From contig CBDEGU010000012.1 of assembly GCA_965238045.1 (NCBI GenBank), positions 682,001-746,000 of the forward strand: DNA of 64,000 bases, written 5' to 3'. Origin of the DNA: CBDEGU01 sp965238045. GTDB lineage: Bacteria > Acidobacteriota > Terriglobia > Bryobacterales > UBA6623. Below the pieces are notes generated by a model. It had not been told where the DNA came from. It did not search any database and worked only from the letters and a program-made list of their open reading frames with translations. The first letter of the stretch is position 1, and each line of letters begins with the position of its first letter. Positions 34,874 to 43,319 of this stretch are shown here, piece by piece. A program made the translations under genes and the position numbers.

Positions 34874-35932
34874 ATGGTTGGTCAAACTATTTCGCACTAC
34901 AAGATCACTGAGAAGCTCGGAGAAGGCGGGATGGGTGTCGTCTACAAGACTCGGCTCAACCGACGTGCTTTTCTCTCATTCGCCGGAGGGTGGGCGGCGG
35001 CGTCTCTCGTCGGATGCAGCCAACCGGAACCGGCCTCCGACCAGTCGCCGTTCGAATTCGTGGCCCACATCGTCGGCGCAAACACCGCCATTCAGGGCGC
35101 GGGTTTCTTTGAGGCGATCGATCTCGTGCAAGGCCTCGGATTCCGCACCCTCGAAGTCCTGCTCGTCTCGGGGCGCCTTGAAGCTACCCCGGACCAACAC
35201 CCCGGCTTCCGCTTCGATGAGCTCACAGAGGAGCAGAAAGAGAAGATTCGAGCAGCGCTCATGCCGTTTGACCAAGTAACAGTGCACCTGCCCTTTTCGG
35301 GATCCTATATGCTCCCAGATGACGACGATGCCGTTGCGGACCTGGAGATAAGCATCGAGGCCACCGGGTTCATGGGCGCCAAAGTTGCGGTGCTGCACCC
35401 GCAGCCCCGCGACACGAAGCTGGAAGAGAATCGGCAGACAGTGATCGAGCGCACGCGGAAGTGGGGGTCGATGGCCGCCGACCGGGGATTTCAGATCGCC
35501 TGCGAAACCAGCGTGCCCCCTTCGATTCCGGGTCTCGTCCGGTTCATAGAAGAGATCAACCACGACAATGTCGGCGTGACTCTCGACGTCGGGCACCAGT
35601 CCGGCTTCGAGGAGCTTTCACACATCAAGCCCGAGGAATACGGCACGCCGGAAGGCATCAAGGCCTACAACGACGTCAATGTGAAGATCGTTGAGACGCT
35701 CGGCGACAAGCTGTTCCACCTGCACGTCCACGACATCGAGCCGGACACCTGGAACGAACACAAGCCGCTCGTCCACGGCTTCGTCGATTACCCTCGGCTG
35801 CTTTCGGCGCTCCGGAGAATCCGATATCCCGGCGTGCTCATCTTCGAGATCGGTGGCGAAGGCGACAAGATGCGCGAGTATTTGCGGGATTCGAAACAGA
35901 AGCTCGATGGTTATCTCGCCGCATCGGCGTAG
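34874..35932 (+). CDS. Kinase N-terminus fused in frame to a TIM-barrel epimerase/isomerase
   Basis: 352 residues. Residues 1-25 (MVGQTISHYKITEKLGEGGM, GVVYK) are the start of a Ser/Thr kinase with its glycine loop. From residue 26 the protein is TRLNRRAFLSFAGGWAAASL then VGC, a Tat/lipoprotein signal, followed by a sugar-phosphate isomerase/epimerase-type (AP endonuclease 2 family) barrel: VTVHLPFSG, GAKVAVLHPQP, GVTLDVGHQSG, LFHLHVHDI, GVLIFEIGGEGD, with His/Asp/Glu metal ligands present. The native ATG seems replaced by the kinase codons. The buried Tat signal may prevent export. Confidence 0.8.
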   Translation: MVGQTISHYKITEKLGEGGMGVVYKTRLNRRAFLSFAGGWAAASLVGCSQPEPASDQSPFEFVAHIVGANTAIQGAGFFEAIDLVQGLGFRTLEVLLVSGRLEATPDQHPGFRFDELTEEQKEKIRAALMPFDQVTVHLPFSGSYMLPDDDDAVADLEISIEATGFMGAKVAVLHPQPRDTKLEENRQTVIERTRKWGSMAADRGFQIACETSVPPSIPGLVRFIEEINHDNVGVTLDVGHQSGFEELSHIKPEEYGTPEGIKAYNDVNVKIVETLGDKLFHLHVHDIEPDTWNEHKPLVHGFVDYPRLLSALRRIRYPGVLIFEIGGEGDKMREYLRDSKQKLDGYLAASA

Positions 35933-36106
35933 CACCGTGCCCTGTGTCCCAGGCTGAGAATCTGTGAAACATCGACCGCTCACCCACGGCATCACCATCG
36001 TCGCCATGGTGCTGCTGCCCGCGCAGCGTCCGGCTTCCCAACGGTCGAATCGTCACCGTGTACTGCACGTAGGTGTCGGCTCGCGAAGACAATCGGGCGA
36101 GCCGGG

Positions 36107-36307
36107 TCAAAGATCCATGGTGGCTTCTGTCATCTGGCTCTGACCGAGTTCGGTCAAAAGCACTTCATCCATGGTTCTCTCTCCACAACGGGGACAGACG
36201 ATTGGCTTCTCGAAGTCCGGGCGCATGGTCTGATCATTGATGCCTATCTGCCCCACCTCGCAAGCGAATTCCTTCCGACACTTCTTGCATTCGAAACTGA
36301 TTTCCAT
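36107..36307 (-). CDS. Small zinc-ribbon protein
   Basis: 66 residues, MEISFECKKCRKEFACEVGQ then PIVCPRCGERTMDEVLLTEL: two CxxC knuckles, a zinc ribbon. GGAGG lies 8 bp before the ATG chosen. Such orphan ribbons are often regulators or stress factors; no partner gene is apparent. The 174 bp before it (35933-36106) may include the start of another truncated frame (GTG 35962, KHRPLTHGITIVAMVLLPAQ). Confidence 0.65.
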   Translation of the reverse strand: MEISFECKKCRKEFACEVGQIGINDQTMRPDFEKPIVCPRCGERTMDEVLLTELGQSQMTEATMDL

Positions 36308-36754
36308 TTCATGTCCTCCAGTTCCCGGCCGGCTTGCCCGGCGGGGCGGAAACTGCCCCATTCTGTCACAACCTACAGGCGCAGCGAGGGACGTGCAACG
36401 GGATTGCATGCCATGGTGAGACCTTGATTCTGAGGAGACCCTCAACTGCAAACCGAGCCGACTCACAGGCCCAGTCGTGAAATAATCTGATTGTTGATGG
36501 GTTCGGTGGTGGTCTCAAGGGATCGATGCAACACTTTGCGAGAATGGAGAAGGTGAAGTGTAAGCCTAAGAAACAAAAGGGCTAGCGGCGAGGATGCCGC
36601 GCTTCCCTTTATACGCTGTTGAAGTACAACGACTTACGTGGTTGCGAGTTGGGGCTTCGGCTTGTGGGCAAGCCACTTGTCCCTATCAGCGTTCGGACAC
36701 TCCAGCTAAACGACTTAACGCTAGTGTTGCATCGACCGGTTGAGCTCGCAGTTG
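36308..36754. other. Intergenic stretch without recognised gene
   Basis: No frame resembling a known protein on either strand. The right end merges with the leader of the next kinase-type promoter. Confidence 0.5.
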
Positions 36755-36784
36755 TTATCACCAGGTATCCGGTAGCGGTACAAT
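36755..36784 (+). promoter_or_regulatory. Kinase-type promoter ahead of the DUF3857 gene
   Basis: -35 TTATCA (36755-36760), 18 bp, -10 TACAAT (36779-36784). The ATG of the kinase fragment lies only 10 bp after the -10 box, so the transcript would have almost no leader. Confidence 0.6.
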
Positions 36785-36794
36785 ATCCTTGTCG

Positions 36795-36869
36795 ATGATC
36801 GGCCGAACCATCTCCCATTACAAGATCACTGAGAAGCTCGGCGAAGGCGGGATGGAGGTGGTCTATATG
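36795..36869 (+). pseudogene. Ser/Thr kinase N-terminal fragment, formerly fused to DUF3857
   Basis: MIGRTISHYKITEKLGEGGM, EVVY and then ATG (36867). With the IS1595 element and one target repeat removed, this runs in frame into MKLFSLLRILGAAILLCAPA, the signal peptide of the DUF3857 protein. At present it reads into the IS (antisense to its transposase) and stops at 37137. Confidence 0.8.
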
Positions 36870-36875
36870 AAACTT

Positions 36876-37912
36876 GATGGGTATTCACTTGACTCAGGTA
36901 TTTTGAAATGGCCCCTACATGTTGTGGTTGTCCGTAGCGCGTGTTGCGGTGCCTCCGACCAGCGACTTGTAGGGCGCCGGTTGGACGGCGACGGCCTGCT
37001 GAACCAGGCGGTAGAAGAGCTTGCCTCGGCTTCTGGACTTGCGGCGGTTGAAGCGGAAGGTGAATTCGTCGAGGTAGTAGTCGAGATGCTCGTGGCTGAC
37101 GGCTCCTTGATGCGTACCCAGTATCCAACGCTTCAGTAACGACACCACGCGATGCACGCGGGGGAGCAGTTGAGAGGCTCGTGCCGGTTGCCCGTCCAGG
37201 TAGCTCACCTCGTGGCGATAGCCGTCGCTTTCGAGTGGCTCGTATCCCAGCCAGCCGTCCGTGTGGACCACGCTGCCGGGTTCGACCGACTCGCCGACGA
37301 AGGCCATCAAGCTGTCCCCAGAGGCGTTCGGAATCGTGCGCATCCGAACTCGTCCGATGCCGGCGCCATCTTCCTCGGCCGCTACTACAATCAGCGCTTT
37401 CGCGTCGGTTTGGCGGCCCCGCACGCCCTCCTCCAGGGCTCCTAAGTAAGTCTCGTCAACCTCAACGCGCCCGCTGAGGCGATCACGTCCGGGCCGCACC
37501 ATAGCGCGCCGAAGCTTGTGCAACCAAGTCCAGGCCGTCTTGTAGCTGCCCAGGCCCAACACCCGCTGCAATCCCAATGCACTCGCCCCGTTCTTCTGGC
37601 TGGTGAGCCACCACATTGCTCGAAACCAACTCTGGAGCGGCTTGCGGGTGTCTTGAAAGATTGTGCCTGCTGTCGCCGAAGCTTGATGCCCGCAGCTTGC
37701 ACACTGCAGCAGCACCGTGCGCACCGCCCAGGTTTTGTCATGCCCGCATCGCGGACAACGAAAACCCTCCGGCCAGCGGAGTTGACACAGATACTCCCGA
37801 CAGGCCTGCTCGCTAGCGAAACGCGCCTCGAACTCGGCCAAATTCCGGGGATAATCTTCCATCGCCCAAGATCCTACATCTTGGGGTCACCTGAGTCAAG
37901 TAAATACCCATC
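36876..37912 (-). mobile_element. Complete IS1595-family element in a start codon
   Basis: 1037 bp with ends GATGGGTATT-ACTTGACTCAGGT on both sides and an 8-bp target duplication TGAAACTT (36868-36875 and 37913-37920). The duplication begins at the second base of the original ATG of the DUF3857 gene, so the downstream copy starts with CTG. Confidence 0.92.
36915..37862 (-). CDS. IS1595-family transposase
   Basis: 315 residues. N-terminal zinc ribbon CPRCGHDKTW...CASCG (about 37-60), then GRVEVDETYLGALEEG (first Asp), VVHTDGWLGYEPL (second Asp), HRVVSLLKRWILGTHQGAVS and LDYYLDEFTFRFNRR (Asn/Glu region). Complete and in frame. Confidence 0.92.
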   Translation of the reverse strand: MEDYPRNLAEFEARFASEQACREYLCQLRWPEGFRCPRCGHDKTWAVRTVLLQCASCGHQASATAGTIFQDTRKPLQSWFRAMWWLTSQKNGASALGLQRVLGLGSYKTAWTWLHKLRRAMVRPGRDRLSGRVEVDETYLGALEEGVRGRQTDAKALIVVAAEEDGAGIGRVRMRTIPNASGDSLMAFVGESVEPGSVVHTDGWLGYEPLESDGYRHEVSYLDGQPARASQLLPRVHRVVSLLKRWILGTHQGAVSHEHLDYYLDEFTFRFNRRKSRSRGKLFYRLVQQAVAVQPAPYKSLVGGTATRATDNHNM

Positions 37913-39906
37913 TGAAACTTTTCAGCTTGCTGCGCATCCTGGGCGCCGCGATCCTCCTCTGTGCCCCGGCATTTCCCTACGACTGGCTGCCGGTTAACCC
38001 CGAGGAACTGGCGCTTCAAACTCCCAGAATCGATCGAGACACGGACGCGGAAGTCATGCTGTGGGACGTCCGGATTTCGGACGAAATCTCGCGCTTGAGT
38101 TTCACCCGCTTGGGTTTCACCCACTACGTCCGTATCAAGATCTATAATCAGCGAGGTGTTGAATCTCAGAGCACGGTGGATCTCACGTGGGCCGGAAAGA
38201 GCCGGATCCTTGACATCGAAGCTCGCACGATCAAACCCGACGGCACGATCATCAAGCTCGACAAGGATGCGATCTTCACGAAGACCATCGCCAAATCGCG
38301 CGATATCAAGATGAAAGGGAAGTCCTTCACACTGCCGAGCGTGGAGCCGGGTTCGATCATTGAGTATCAGTACAAGGAATTCCGGGACGATCAATGGGCC
38401 CACATGCTGAGGCTCGATTTCCAGCGCGACCTGCCGTCATGGCATGTCCGCTATCACCTCAAACCCGCCCCGGGATTCGTGATGCAGGGACAGCCTTTTC
38501 AGGCAGGCCATGCTAAGTTTCAGCCAGAGCCGGGGGGTTATTACATGACGGAACAGCGGGATATTCCGGCGTTCAAACAGGAGCCCCGCATGCCGCCGGA
38601 AGCAGCGGTGCGCCCATGGCTGTTGATTTATTACACGCGGACCCGAACGGGAATCCAAAACGAAAGCGACGTCGCCAAGGAATGGAACCGCCTGAGCAAA
38701 GAACTGCACAAATCGTTCAAGGATGAAGCCAAGGTCAAGGGCGACATCAAGAAAGCAGTACCCTCAATTATTGGTGACGCCGCAACGCCGGAGGAAAAGC
38801 TCAACCGCCTGGCCCGTTTCTGTCGCACGGAAATCAAGAGCCTCTTCCATGACCGCTTCGGATTCTCGCAAGACAAGCAGGAGCAGTATGTCAAGAAGCG
38901 CAAGAAAGGACACTCGCCGGCCGACACCCTCAAGCAGCGCATGGGCTACTCTGGAGATATCAATCCTTTGTTCGCGGTGCTCGCCTTAGCCGCCGGATTC
39001 GATGTTCGCATCGCGCGGCTGCCGGGCCGCAACTCGAGTAAATTCGCTATGAACTTCCCGAACATTGATTTGTTGGACCAGAGTAATATCGTCGTGAATG
39101 TCGGCGGCAAATGGCTTTTCTTCGATCCCTCGGCGCCTTATGTGACCGAGGGTATGCTGCGCTGGCCAGAGGAAGGAGCAATAGCGCTCGTCTCGGACCC
39201 AAAGGAACGCCTCTTCTTAAGGATGCCGTTCTCCGAACCCGAGAAAACACGCATCACCCGCCGGGCCACGATGACCCTGGGTCTCGACGGAACACTCGAA
39301 GGTGATGTAGAGGTCGAATCCACGGGTCATCTCAGCGTGAGCCGCAAGACGACCTATGACGCCCTCACCGCTCAAGAGCGCGAAGACCGCCTCGCCGAGG
39401 CCCTCAAAGATCGTCTAACGACGGCCGAGGTCAGTGAAGTGAAGTTCGAGAATGTCTCGGATCCGGACAAGCCCTTCCGCTATACCTATAAGGTGCGTAT
39501 CCCCGGCTACGCGCAGGTCACCGGCAAGAGGCTTTTCTTGCAGCCGGCGTACTTCCAGATGGGCGAGGGCGTCGTTTTTCCGACAAGCACGCGGGAGCAT
39601 GACATCCACTTCGACTATGCCTGGATAGAGAGTGATGACGTGACGATCCAGTTGCCCCAGGGTTTCGTCGCCGGCAACGTCAATCCGGCGCGGTCGTTCG
39701 GCTTTGGTGAAGTCGGCGGCTACAGCGCCGGGCTGGCTATCGACGGAAACGGTTCCTTGCACTTTGAAAGAGAGCTGACCTTTGGGCGCGGCGGACGTGT
39801 GATTTTCCCCAAGACGGCGTATCAACAGCTCAAGGCGGTGTTTGACAAGATTCACGAAAGCGACACCCAACTTGTGACGCTGACGGCCCAGACGGCGTCC
39901 AACTAG
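37912..39906 (+). CDS. DUF3857 exported protein with a degenerate transglutaminase core
   Basis: About 664 residues if started at CTG 37912 (KLFSLLRILGAAILLCAPA signal peptide); TTG 37927 is the other in-frame choice. The original ATG was separated by IS1595. Domain order: DUF3857 beta-sandwich (about 30-230), then a transglutaminase-like core, then a C-terminal beta domain. The core has GYSGDINPLFAVLALAAGF where active enzymes have GDC, so the catalytic Cys is lost (Ile). Periplasmic, perhaps substrate-binding only. It sits 17 bp before its paralog. No ribosome site is visible in the IS end. Confidence 0.8.
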   Translation: MKLFSLLRILGAAILLCAPAFPYDWLPVNPEELALQTPRIDRDTDAEVMLWDVRISDEISRLSFTRLGFTHYVRIKIYNQRGVESQSTVDLTWAGKSRILDIEARTIKPDGTIIKLDKDAIFTKTIAKSRDIKMKGKSFTLPSVEPGSIIEYQYKEFRDDQWAHMLRLDFQRDLPSWHVRYHLKPAPGFVMQGQPFQAGHAKFQPEPGGYYMTEQRDIPAFKQEPRMPPEAAVRPWLLIYYTRTRTGIQNESDVAKEWNRLSKELHKSFKDEAKVKGDIKKAVPSIIGDAATPEEKLNRLARFCRTEIKSLFHDRFGFSQDKQEQYVKKRKKGHSPADTLKQRMGYSGDINPLFAVLALAAGFDVRIARLPGRNSSKFAMNFPNIDLLDQSNIVVNVGGKWLFFDPSAPYVTEGMLRWPEEGAIALVSDPKERLFLRMPFSEPEKTRITRRATMTLGLDGTLEGDVEVESTGHLSVSRKTTYDALTAQEREDRLAEALKDRLTTAEVSEVKFENVSDPDKPFRYTYKVRIPGYAQVTGKRLFLQPAYFQMGEGVVFPTSTREHDIHFDYAWIESDDVTIQLPQGFVAGNVNPARSFGFGEVGGYSAGLAIDGNGSLHFERELTFGRGGRVIFPKTAYQQLKAVFDKIHESDTQLVTLTAQTASN

Positions 39907-39923
39907 CTCGAAGGAGGCAACCC

Positions 39924-41879
39924 ATGTACGGCAGGCTTCTGGCGGGATTCTTGCTGTTGTTGCTACCGGCGCCAGGCGCGGACAAGGCACCCTCGTGGCT
40001 TCAAGAATTCGCAACGACCGAAGTTCCCGCCTACGAAAGTAAGGTGTCGGCCGTTGTCCTGTTTCTCGAGAGACGCTTGATCGTCGATGCGAAGGGCCGC
40101 GTGCAACGCACCGAACGCCGCGCCGTGAAGATTCTGACCAGTGAAGGACGCAAGAAAGCCTTTGCCAGTGCTCGTTACCGCACCGATACGGGCAAGATGC
40201 GGCGACTCGAAGCGTGGCTCATCCCGGCGGCCGGCAAAGTAAGAAGCTATGGCAAGAAAGAAACGGTGGACGTGGCGCTTGCCGACGGCGATGTGTATGG
40301 CGAAGCGCGGGTACGCATCATATCAGCTTCCGGCGATGCCTCGCGGGGTGACGTCTTCGGCTCTGAAGCCGTCACCGAAGACCGCTCGATTTTCACGCAA
40401 TTCGAATGGCTCTTTCAGGACGCATTGCCTACGCTTAACTCCATCGTTTCGTTGACCCTGCCCTCCGGATGGCAAACCGAAGCCGTTACATTCAACCACC
40501 CCGGCATCGAGGGCCGAGGGAGCGGCTTGACAACAACCTGGCAACTCCGCGACCTGCCGTTCCGTGAGGTTCGAGAAGCCGGCCCTTCGATTTCGTCGCT
40601 CGTACCTCGCCTCGCCGTCAGCTACTTCCCCGCCGAGAACGCGGGCGCATCCGTCGGACCGGCGTTCCGCGAGTGGCGGGACGTATCGCGCTGGCTGAGT
40701 ACGCTCTACGACCCGCAAGCCACCCCAACGCCCGATATCGCAGCCAAGGTAAAGGAGCTAACAGCATCTGCGGACAGTGAGTTTGCAAAGATCGCAGCCA
40801 TCGGCCGCTTCGCGCAGGGTGTCAACTACATCTCCATTCAAACCGGCGTGGGCCGGGGCGGCTGTTATCAGCCTCACTCGGCGGCCGAGGTCTTCGAGAA
40901 GTTCTACGGAGATTGCAAAGACAAAGCGAACCTGATGCGAACGATGCTCAAGACAGTGGGTATCGAATCGTATCCTGTGGCCATCTATTCCGGCGACCGC
41001 AATTACGTCCGCCCTGATTGGGCTTCGCCGCAGCAGTTCAACCACGCCATCATCGCCGTCAAAGTCTCCGGCGTCACGGAAGCGCCCGCGGTCGGAGAAT
41101 ACCCCGAAATCGGACGGCTGCTGTTTTTTGATCCCACGGATCCAGTGACGCCCTTCGGGCATCTTCCTGATCACGAACAGGGCAGTTATGCTTTGTTGGT
41201 GACCGGCGATGGTGGCGCCTTGATCCGGGTCCCGACAACTCAACCCGCTGAAAACCGGATGGAGCGCACTCTCAAACTCCGCCTGAGCGCCGTTGGAGCC
41301 ATCGAAGCGTCACTGCACGAAGAGGCCTTCGGCCAGGCAGCCACCCTTAATCGTTCGCTGTTGAAGCGGCTGTCCCAGACCGAATACCAGGAGCTGATCG
41401 AGCGGTGGGTCGCACACGGCGCGCCGGGGTCTACGGTCACCAAGGTCAACGCAAAAGAGGACGACGCCGGGCGCTTCGAGCTCGATGTCGAATTCAAGGC
41501 CGAGCGCTACGGGCAGTCGATGCAGGGGCAGCTCATCATCTTCAAACCGGCCGTTGTGTCGCGACGGGACGCACTTTCCTTCACGGAAGAGACGCGTGAT
41601 CAGCCGATTGTGCTGAACTCCCGCGCCTACGATGAATCGGTCGAAGTGATTTTGCCGATGGGGTTTCACGTAGATGAAACACCGGACGACGTCGAAGTTC
41701 AAGAGAGCTTCGGCACCTTCCGCGCGGAGTGGCGCGTCGAAGACGGCCGCCTATTGTTCGACCGCTCGCTGGAACTTCAAAGTGTCGTCTTAGCCCCTAA
41801 CGAGTACGAGAGAGTGAAGGAGTTCTTCAGAGAAGTCAACGCCGCGGCCACGGCGCCCGTTGTGCTCGTCCGCAATTAG
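39924..41879 (+). CDS. DUF3857 transglutaminase-like exported protein
   Basis: 651 residues. Signal peptide MYGRLLAGFLLLLLPAPGA; DUF3857 domain to about residue 240; transglutaminase core with FYGDCKDKANLMRTMLKTVG (catalytic Cys) and QQFNHAIIAVKV, FFDPTDPVTPFG (His and Asp); C-terminal DUF3858-like beta region. GAAGGAGG precedes the ATG. Unlike the upstream paralog the Cys-His-Asp triad is complete. Presumed periplasmic peptide-bond or crosslinking activity; the pair probably works together. Confidence 0.87.
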   Translation: MYGRLLAGFLLLLLPAPGADKAPSWLQEFATTEVPAYESKVSAVVLFLERRLIVDAKGRVQRTERRAVKILTSEGRKKAFASARYRTDTGKMRRLEAWLIPAAGKVRSYGKKETVDVALADGDVYGEARVRIISASGDASRGDVFGSEAVTEDRSIFTQFEWLFQDALPTLNSIVSLTLPSGWQTEAVTFNHPGIEGRGSGLTTTWQLRDLPFREVREAGPSISSLVPRLAVSYFPAENAGASVGPAFREWRDVSRWLSTLYDPQATPTPDIAAKVKELTASADSEFAKIAAIGRFAQGVNYISIQTGVGRGGCYQPHSAAEVFEKFYGDCKDKANLMRTMLKTVGIESYPVAIYSGDRNYVRPDWASPQQFNHAIIAVKVSGVTEAPAVGEYPEIGRLLFFDPTDPVTPFGHLPDHEQGSYALLVTGDGGALIRVPTTQPAENRMERTLKLRLSAVGAIEASLHEEAFGQAATLNRSLLKRLSQTEYQELIERWVAHGAPGSTVTKVNAKEDDAGRFELDVEFKAERYGQSMQGQLIIFKPAVVSRRDALSFTEETRDQPIVLNSRAYDESVEVILPMGFHVDETPDDVEVQESFGTFRAEWRVEDGRLLFDRSLELQSVVLAPNEYERVKEFFREVNAAATAPVVLVRN

Positions 41880-41891
41880 GCATTCTGCTAC

Positions 41892-42041
41892 ACCGTGCTC
41901 ACTAATGGCGAGAGAAGTACTGCTGTTGGGCCGTCGGTCGACGTGGACGTGTCGTCCGGCGCGGAGGTCATTGAAGGCAGCGGCACGTATCTGATGCCCG
42001 GCCTCACCGACATATACGGGCACCGCGTCGTCATTCCCTAA
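41892..42041 (+). pseudogene. Amidohydrolase, N-terminal fragment
   Basis: 50 codons: TAVGPSVDVDVSSGAEVIEG, SGTYLMPGLTDIYGH then a stop. This is the beta-strand and PGLID.HGH opening of metal-dependent amidohydrolases, with the HxH partly lost (YGH). No upstream start or downstream barrel remains. Confidence 0.6.
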
Positions 42042-42061
42042 CGCTTCCCCGCCGAGACGTT

Positions 42062-42288
42062 CACCGTAGGCGTCGCGCAGAACTAGTTCGCCAAGTTTGC
42101 GACCGCGAGCAGGACTAAGTCTCGCGGAACAAACTACATAGCGCTAGTCCGCGGATACCTGTCGCGAAATCGCCTTCGCACCAACAATCTGCTGACTGAG
42201 GCCCTCACACGGCTGTCGCAGGGATCAAAACCAGCTCAGATCAAGGGCCTTGGCGGTGCTACGATCGGAAAGCTCAACGGAAGCGTTG
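42062..42288 (+). repeat. Kinase tail plus intergenic/leader repeat, copy at 42.1 kb
   Basis: 42071-42116 is a decayed version of the kinase/TolB gene end (VVENWFAEFKDREQD; here with a stop and a frameshift). It is followed by ACATAGCGCTAGTCCGCGGA, TCGCGAAATCGCCTTCGCAC, CACACGGCTGTCGCAGGGAT and GGTGCTACGATCGGAAAGCT up to the promoter at 42289. Matches 31195-31357 and 42857-43095. Confidence 0.75.
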
Positions 42289-42318
42289 TTTTCGCCATCT
42301 ATCCTGCTGCGGTACAAT
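42289..42318 (+). promoter_or_regulatory. Kinase-type promoter at 42.3 kb
   Basis: -35 TTTTCG (42289-42294, weak), 18 bp, -10 TACAAT (42313-42318), 22 bp before the ATG of a 9-codon kinase remnant (MIGQTISHS, stop at 42370). Confidence 0.5.
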
Positions 42319-42340
42319 TCCCTCAGGTCGGGGCGGGGCT

Positions 42341-42370
42341 ATGATCGGTCAAACCATTTCGCATTCATGA
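42341..42370 (+). pseudogene. Kinase 5' remnant of nine codons
   Basis: MIGQTISHS then TGA. Identical in its first eight residues to the kinase starts at 34874 and 36795 (GQ/GR variation). The shortest kinase remnant in the window; the PilZ gene begins 59 bp on. Confidence 0.6.
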
Positions 42371-42394
42371 GTGCCCTATGCGGCCAATGATATC

Positions 42395-42423
42395 TTGCAT
42401 TCCTGTGGAAACGAGGGTACAAT
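42395..42423 (+). promoter_or_regulatory. Sigma70-like promoter of the PilZ gene, possibly leaderless
   Basis: TTGCAT (42395-42400), 17-bp spacer, TACAAT (42418-42423). The GTG start of the PilZ gene is at 42430, where transcription would be expected to begin, so the mRNA may be leaderless. Confidence 0.5.
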
Positions 42424-42429
42424 TTCAAC

Positions 42430-42753
42430 GTGACCTCGTCGAATGAAACAGCGCTCTTGAGGGGGCGCGGTCTCCGCAAAGAGCAACGTGATATCGTCTC
42501 TGGCGGCGGCGAATTGACGTGGGATGCCGGCACGACCGCCAAGCGGACCCCTGTGGAGGTCTCGAACATCAGCGACAGCGGTGCGCAATTAGTCGCTCGG
42601 ATACCCTTGAAAGTCGGGATCTCGGCTTACCTAACTGGTAAACAGTTCCGCTGTATGGGAACCGTGCGCTATTGCAGGGACGACCCGCGCGGCTTCCTCA
42701 TCGGGTTGAAGTTCAGCCAGGAGCCCCATCGCAAGAACGCCCTCGCGGGCTGA
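42430..42753 (+). CDS. PilZ-like domain protein
   Basis: 107 residues from GTG 42430. TPVEVSNISDSGAQLVARIP matches the (D/N)xSxxG part of PilZ, and YLTGKQFRCMGTVRYCRDDP the following strands. The N-terminal RxxxR is less clear (RGRGLRKEQR may serve). No ribosome site is evident, consistent with a leaderless transcript. It is a different PilZ from the one at 30464. Confidence 0.6.
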   Translation: MTSSNETALLRGRGLRKEQRDIVSGGGELTWDAGTTAKRTPVEVSNISDSGAQLVARIPLKVGISAYLTGKQFRCMGTVRYCRDDPRGFLIGLKFSQEPHRKNALAG

Positions 42754-42856
42754 TAGGAAGCCACCGCCCGATTCTCCGTGGAGCGTTATCGAAGGCGTGG
42801 CGGCTTAGGGTTGACAGTTTTCGTCCCTTGAGATGCCTGCTGAGCCAGGCCGAACC

Positions 42857-43095
42857 TGTTTTCGAGCCTATGGTTCGTGTGGTCGAGAACTGGCACGAAG
42901 AGTTCCGCGACCGGGAACAGGGCTAAGATCTTCGAAACCAACTACATAGGACTTGTCTGCCAATAGCTGTCGCGATATCGCCTTCGCACCAACAATCCGC
43001 TGACTGAGGCCCTCACACGGCCGTCGCAGGGATCGAAACCAGCTCAGATCAAGGGCCTGGCAGTGCTACGATCGGAAAGCTCAACGGAATGGTTG
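42857..43095 (+). repeat. Kinase C-terminal tail plus intergenic/leader repeat, copy at 42.9 kb
   Basis: The segment first gives MVRVVENWHEEFRDREQG and a stop (42926), the end of a kinase/TolB protein, then TCGCGATATCGCCTTCGCAC, CACACGGCCGTCGCAGGGAT and GGTGCTACGATCGGAAAGCT-like leader up to the promoter at 43096. No other coding sequence of that kinase is present; 42754-42856 is unassigned. Confidence 0.75.
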
Positions 43096-43125
43096 TTACC
43101 GCCAGAAATCCCGCGGCGGTACATT
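43096..43125 (+). promoter_or_regulatory. Kinase-type promoter at 43.1 kb
   Basis: -35 TTACCG (43096-43101), 18 bp, -10 TACATT (43120-43125), 21 bp before ATG 43147. Confidence 0.5.
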
Positions 43126-43146
43126 CTCCCCAGGCTAGGGCAGGCC

Positions 43147-43257
43147 ATGTCCGGCCGGATCATCTCGCACTACCGAGGAGAGATTCGAACCGCCTCGCGG
43201 CTTGATGTCCGTCGTCAGCCAACCCCAGACGAGAGCGGTGTAGGTTTACTCGTGTAA
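43147..43257 (+). pseudogene. Kinase 5' remnant joined to a tRNA-like region
   Basis: MSGRIISHY is the kinase start; from residue 10 the frame is RGEIRTASRLDVRRQPTPDE, the kind of sequence produced when the complement of a tRNA is translated. On the minus strand 43175-43305 has AGTGTAGCTCAATTGTCAG (D-arm-like) and GGCGGTTCGAATCTCTCC (T-arm-like), but spacing is too long and the stems pair poorly. A decayed or rearranged tRNA is possible; I do not call a functional one. Confidence 0.4.
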
Positions 43258-43319
43258 AGCCTTGCCGAACTGACAATTGAGCTACACTGCGTGTGGATTC
43301 CATCCGCTAGGAGCAAACC

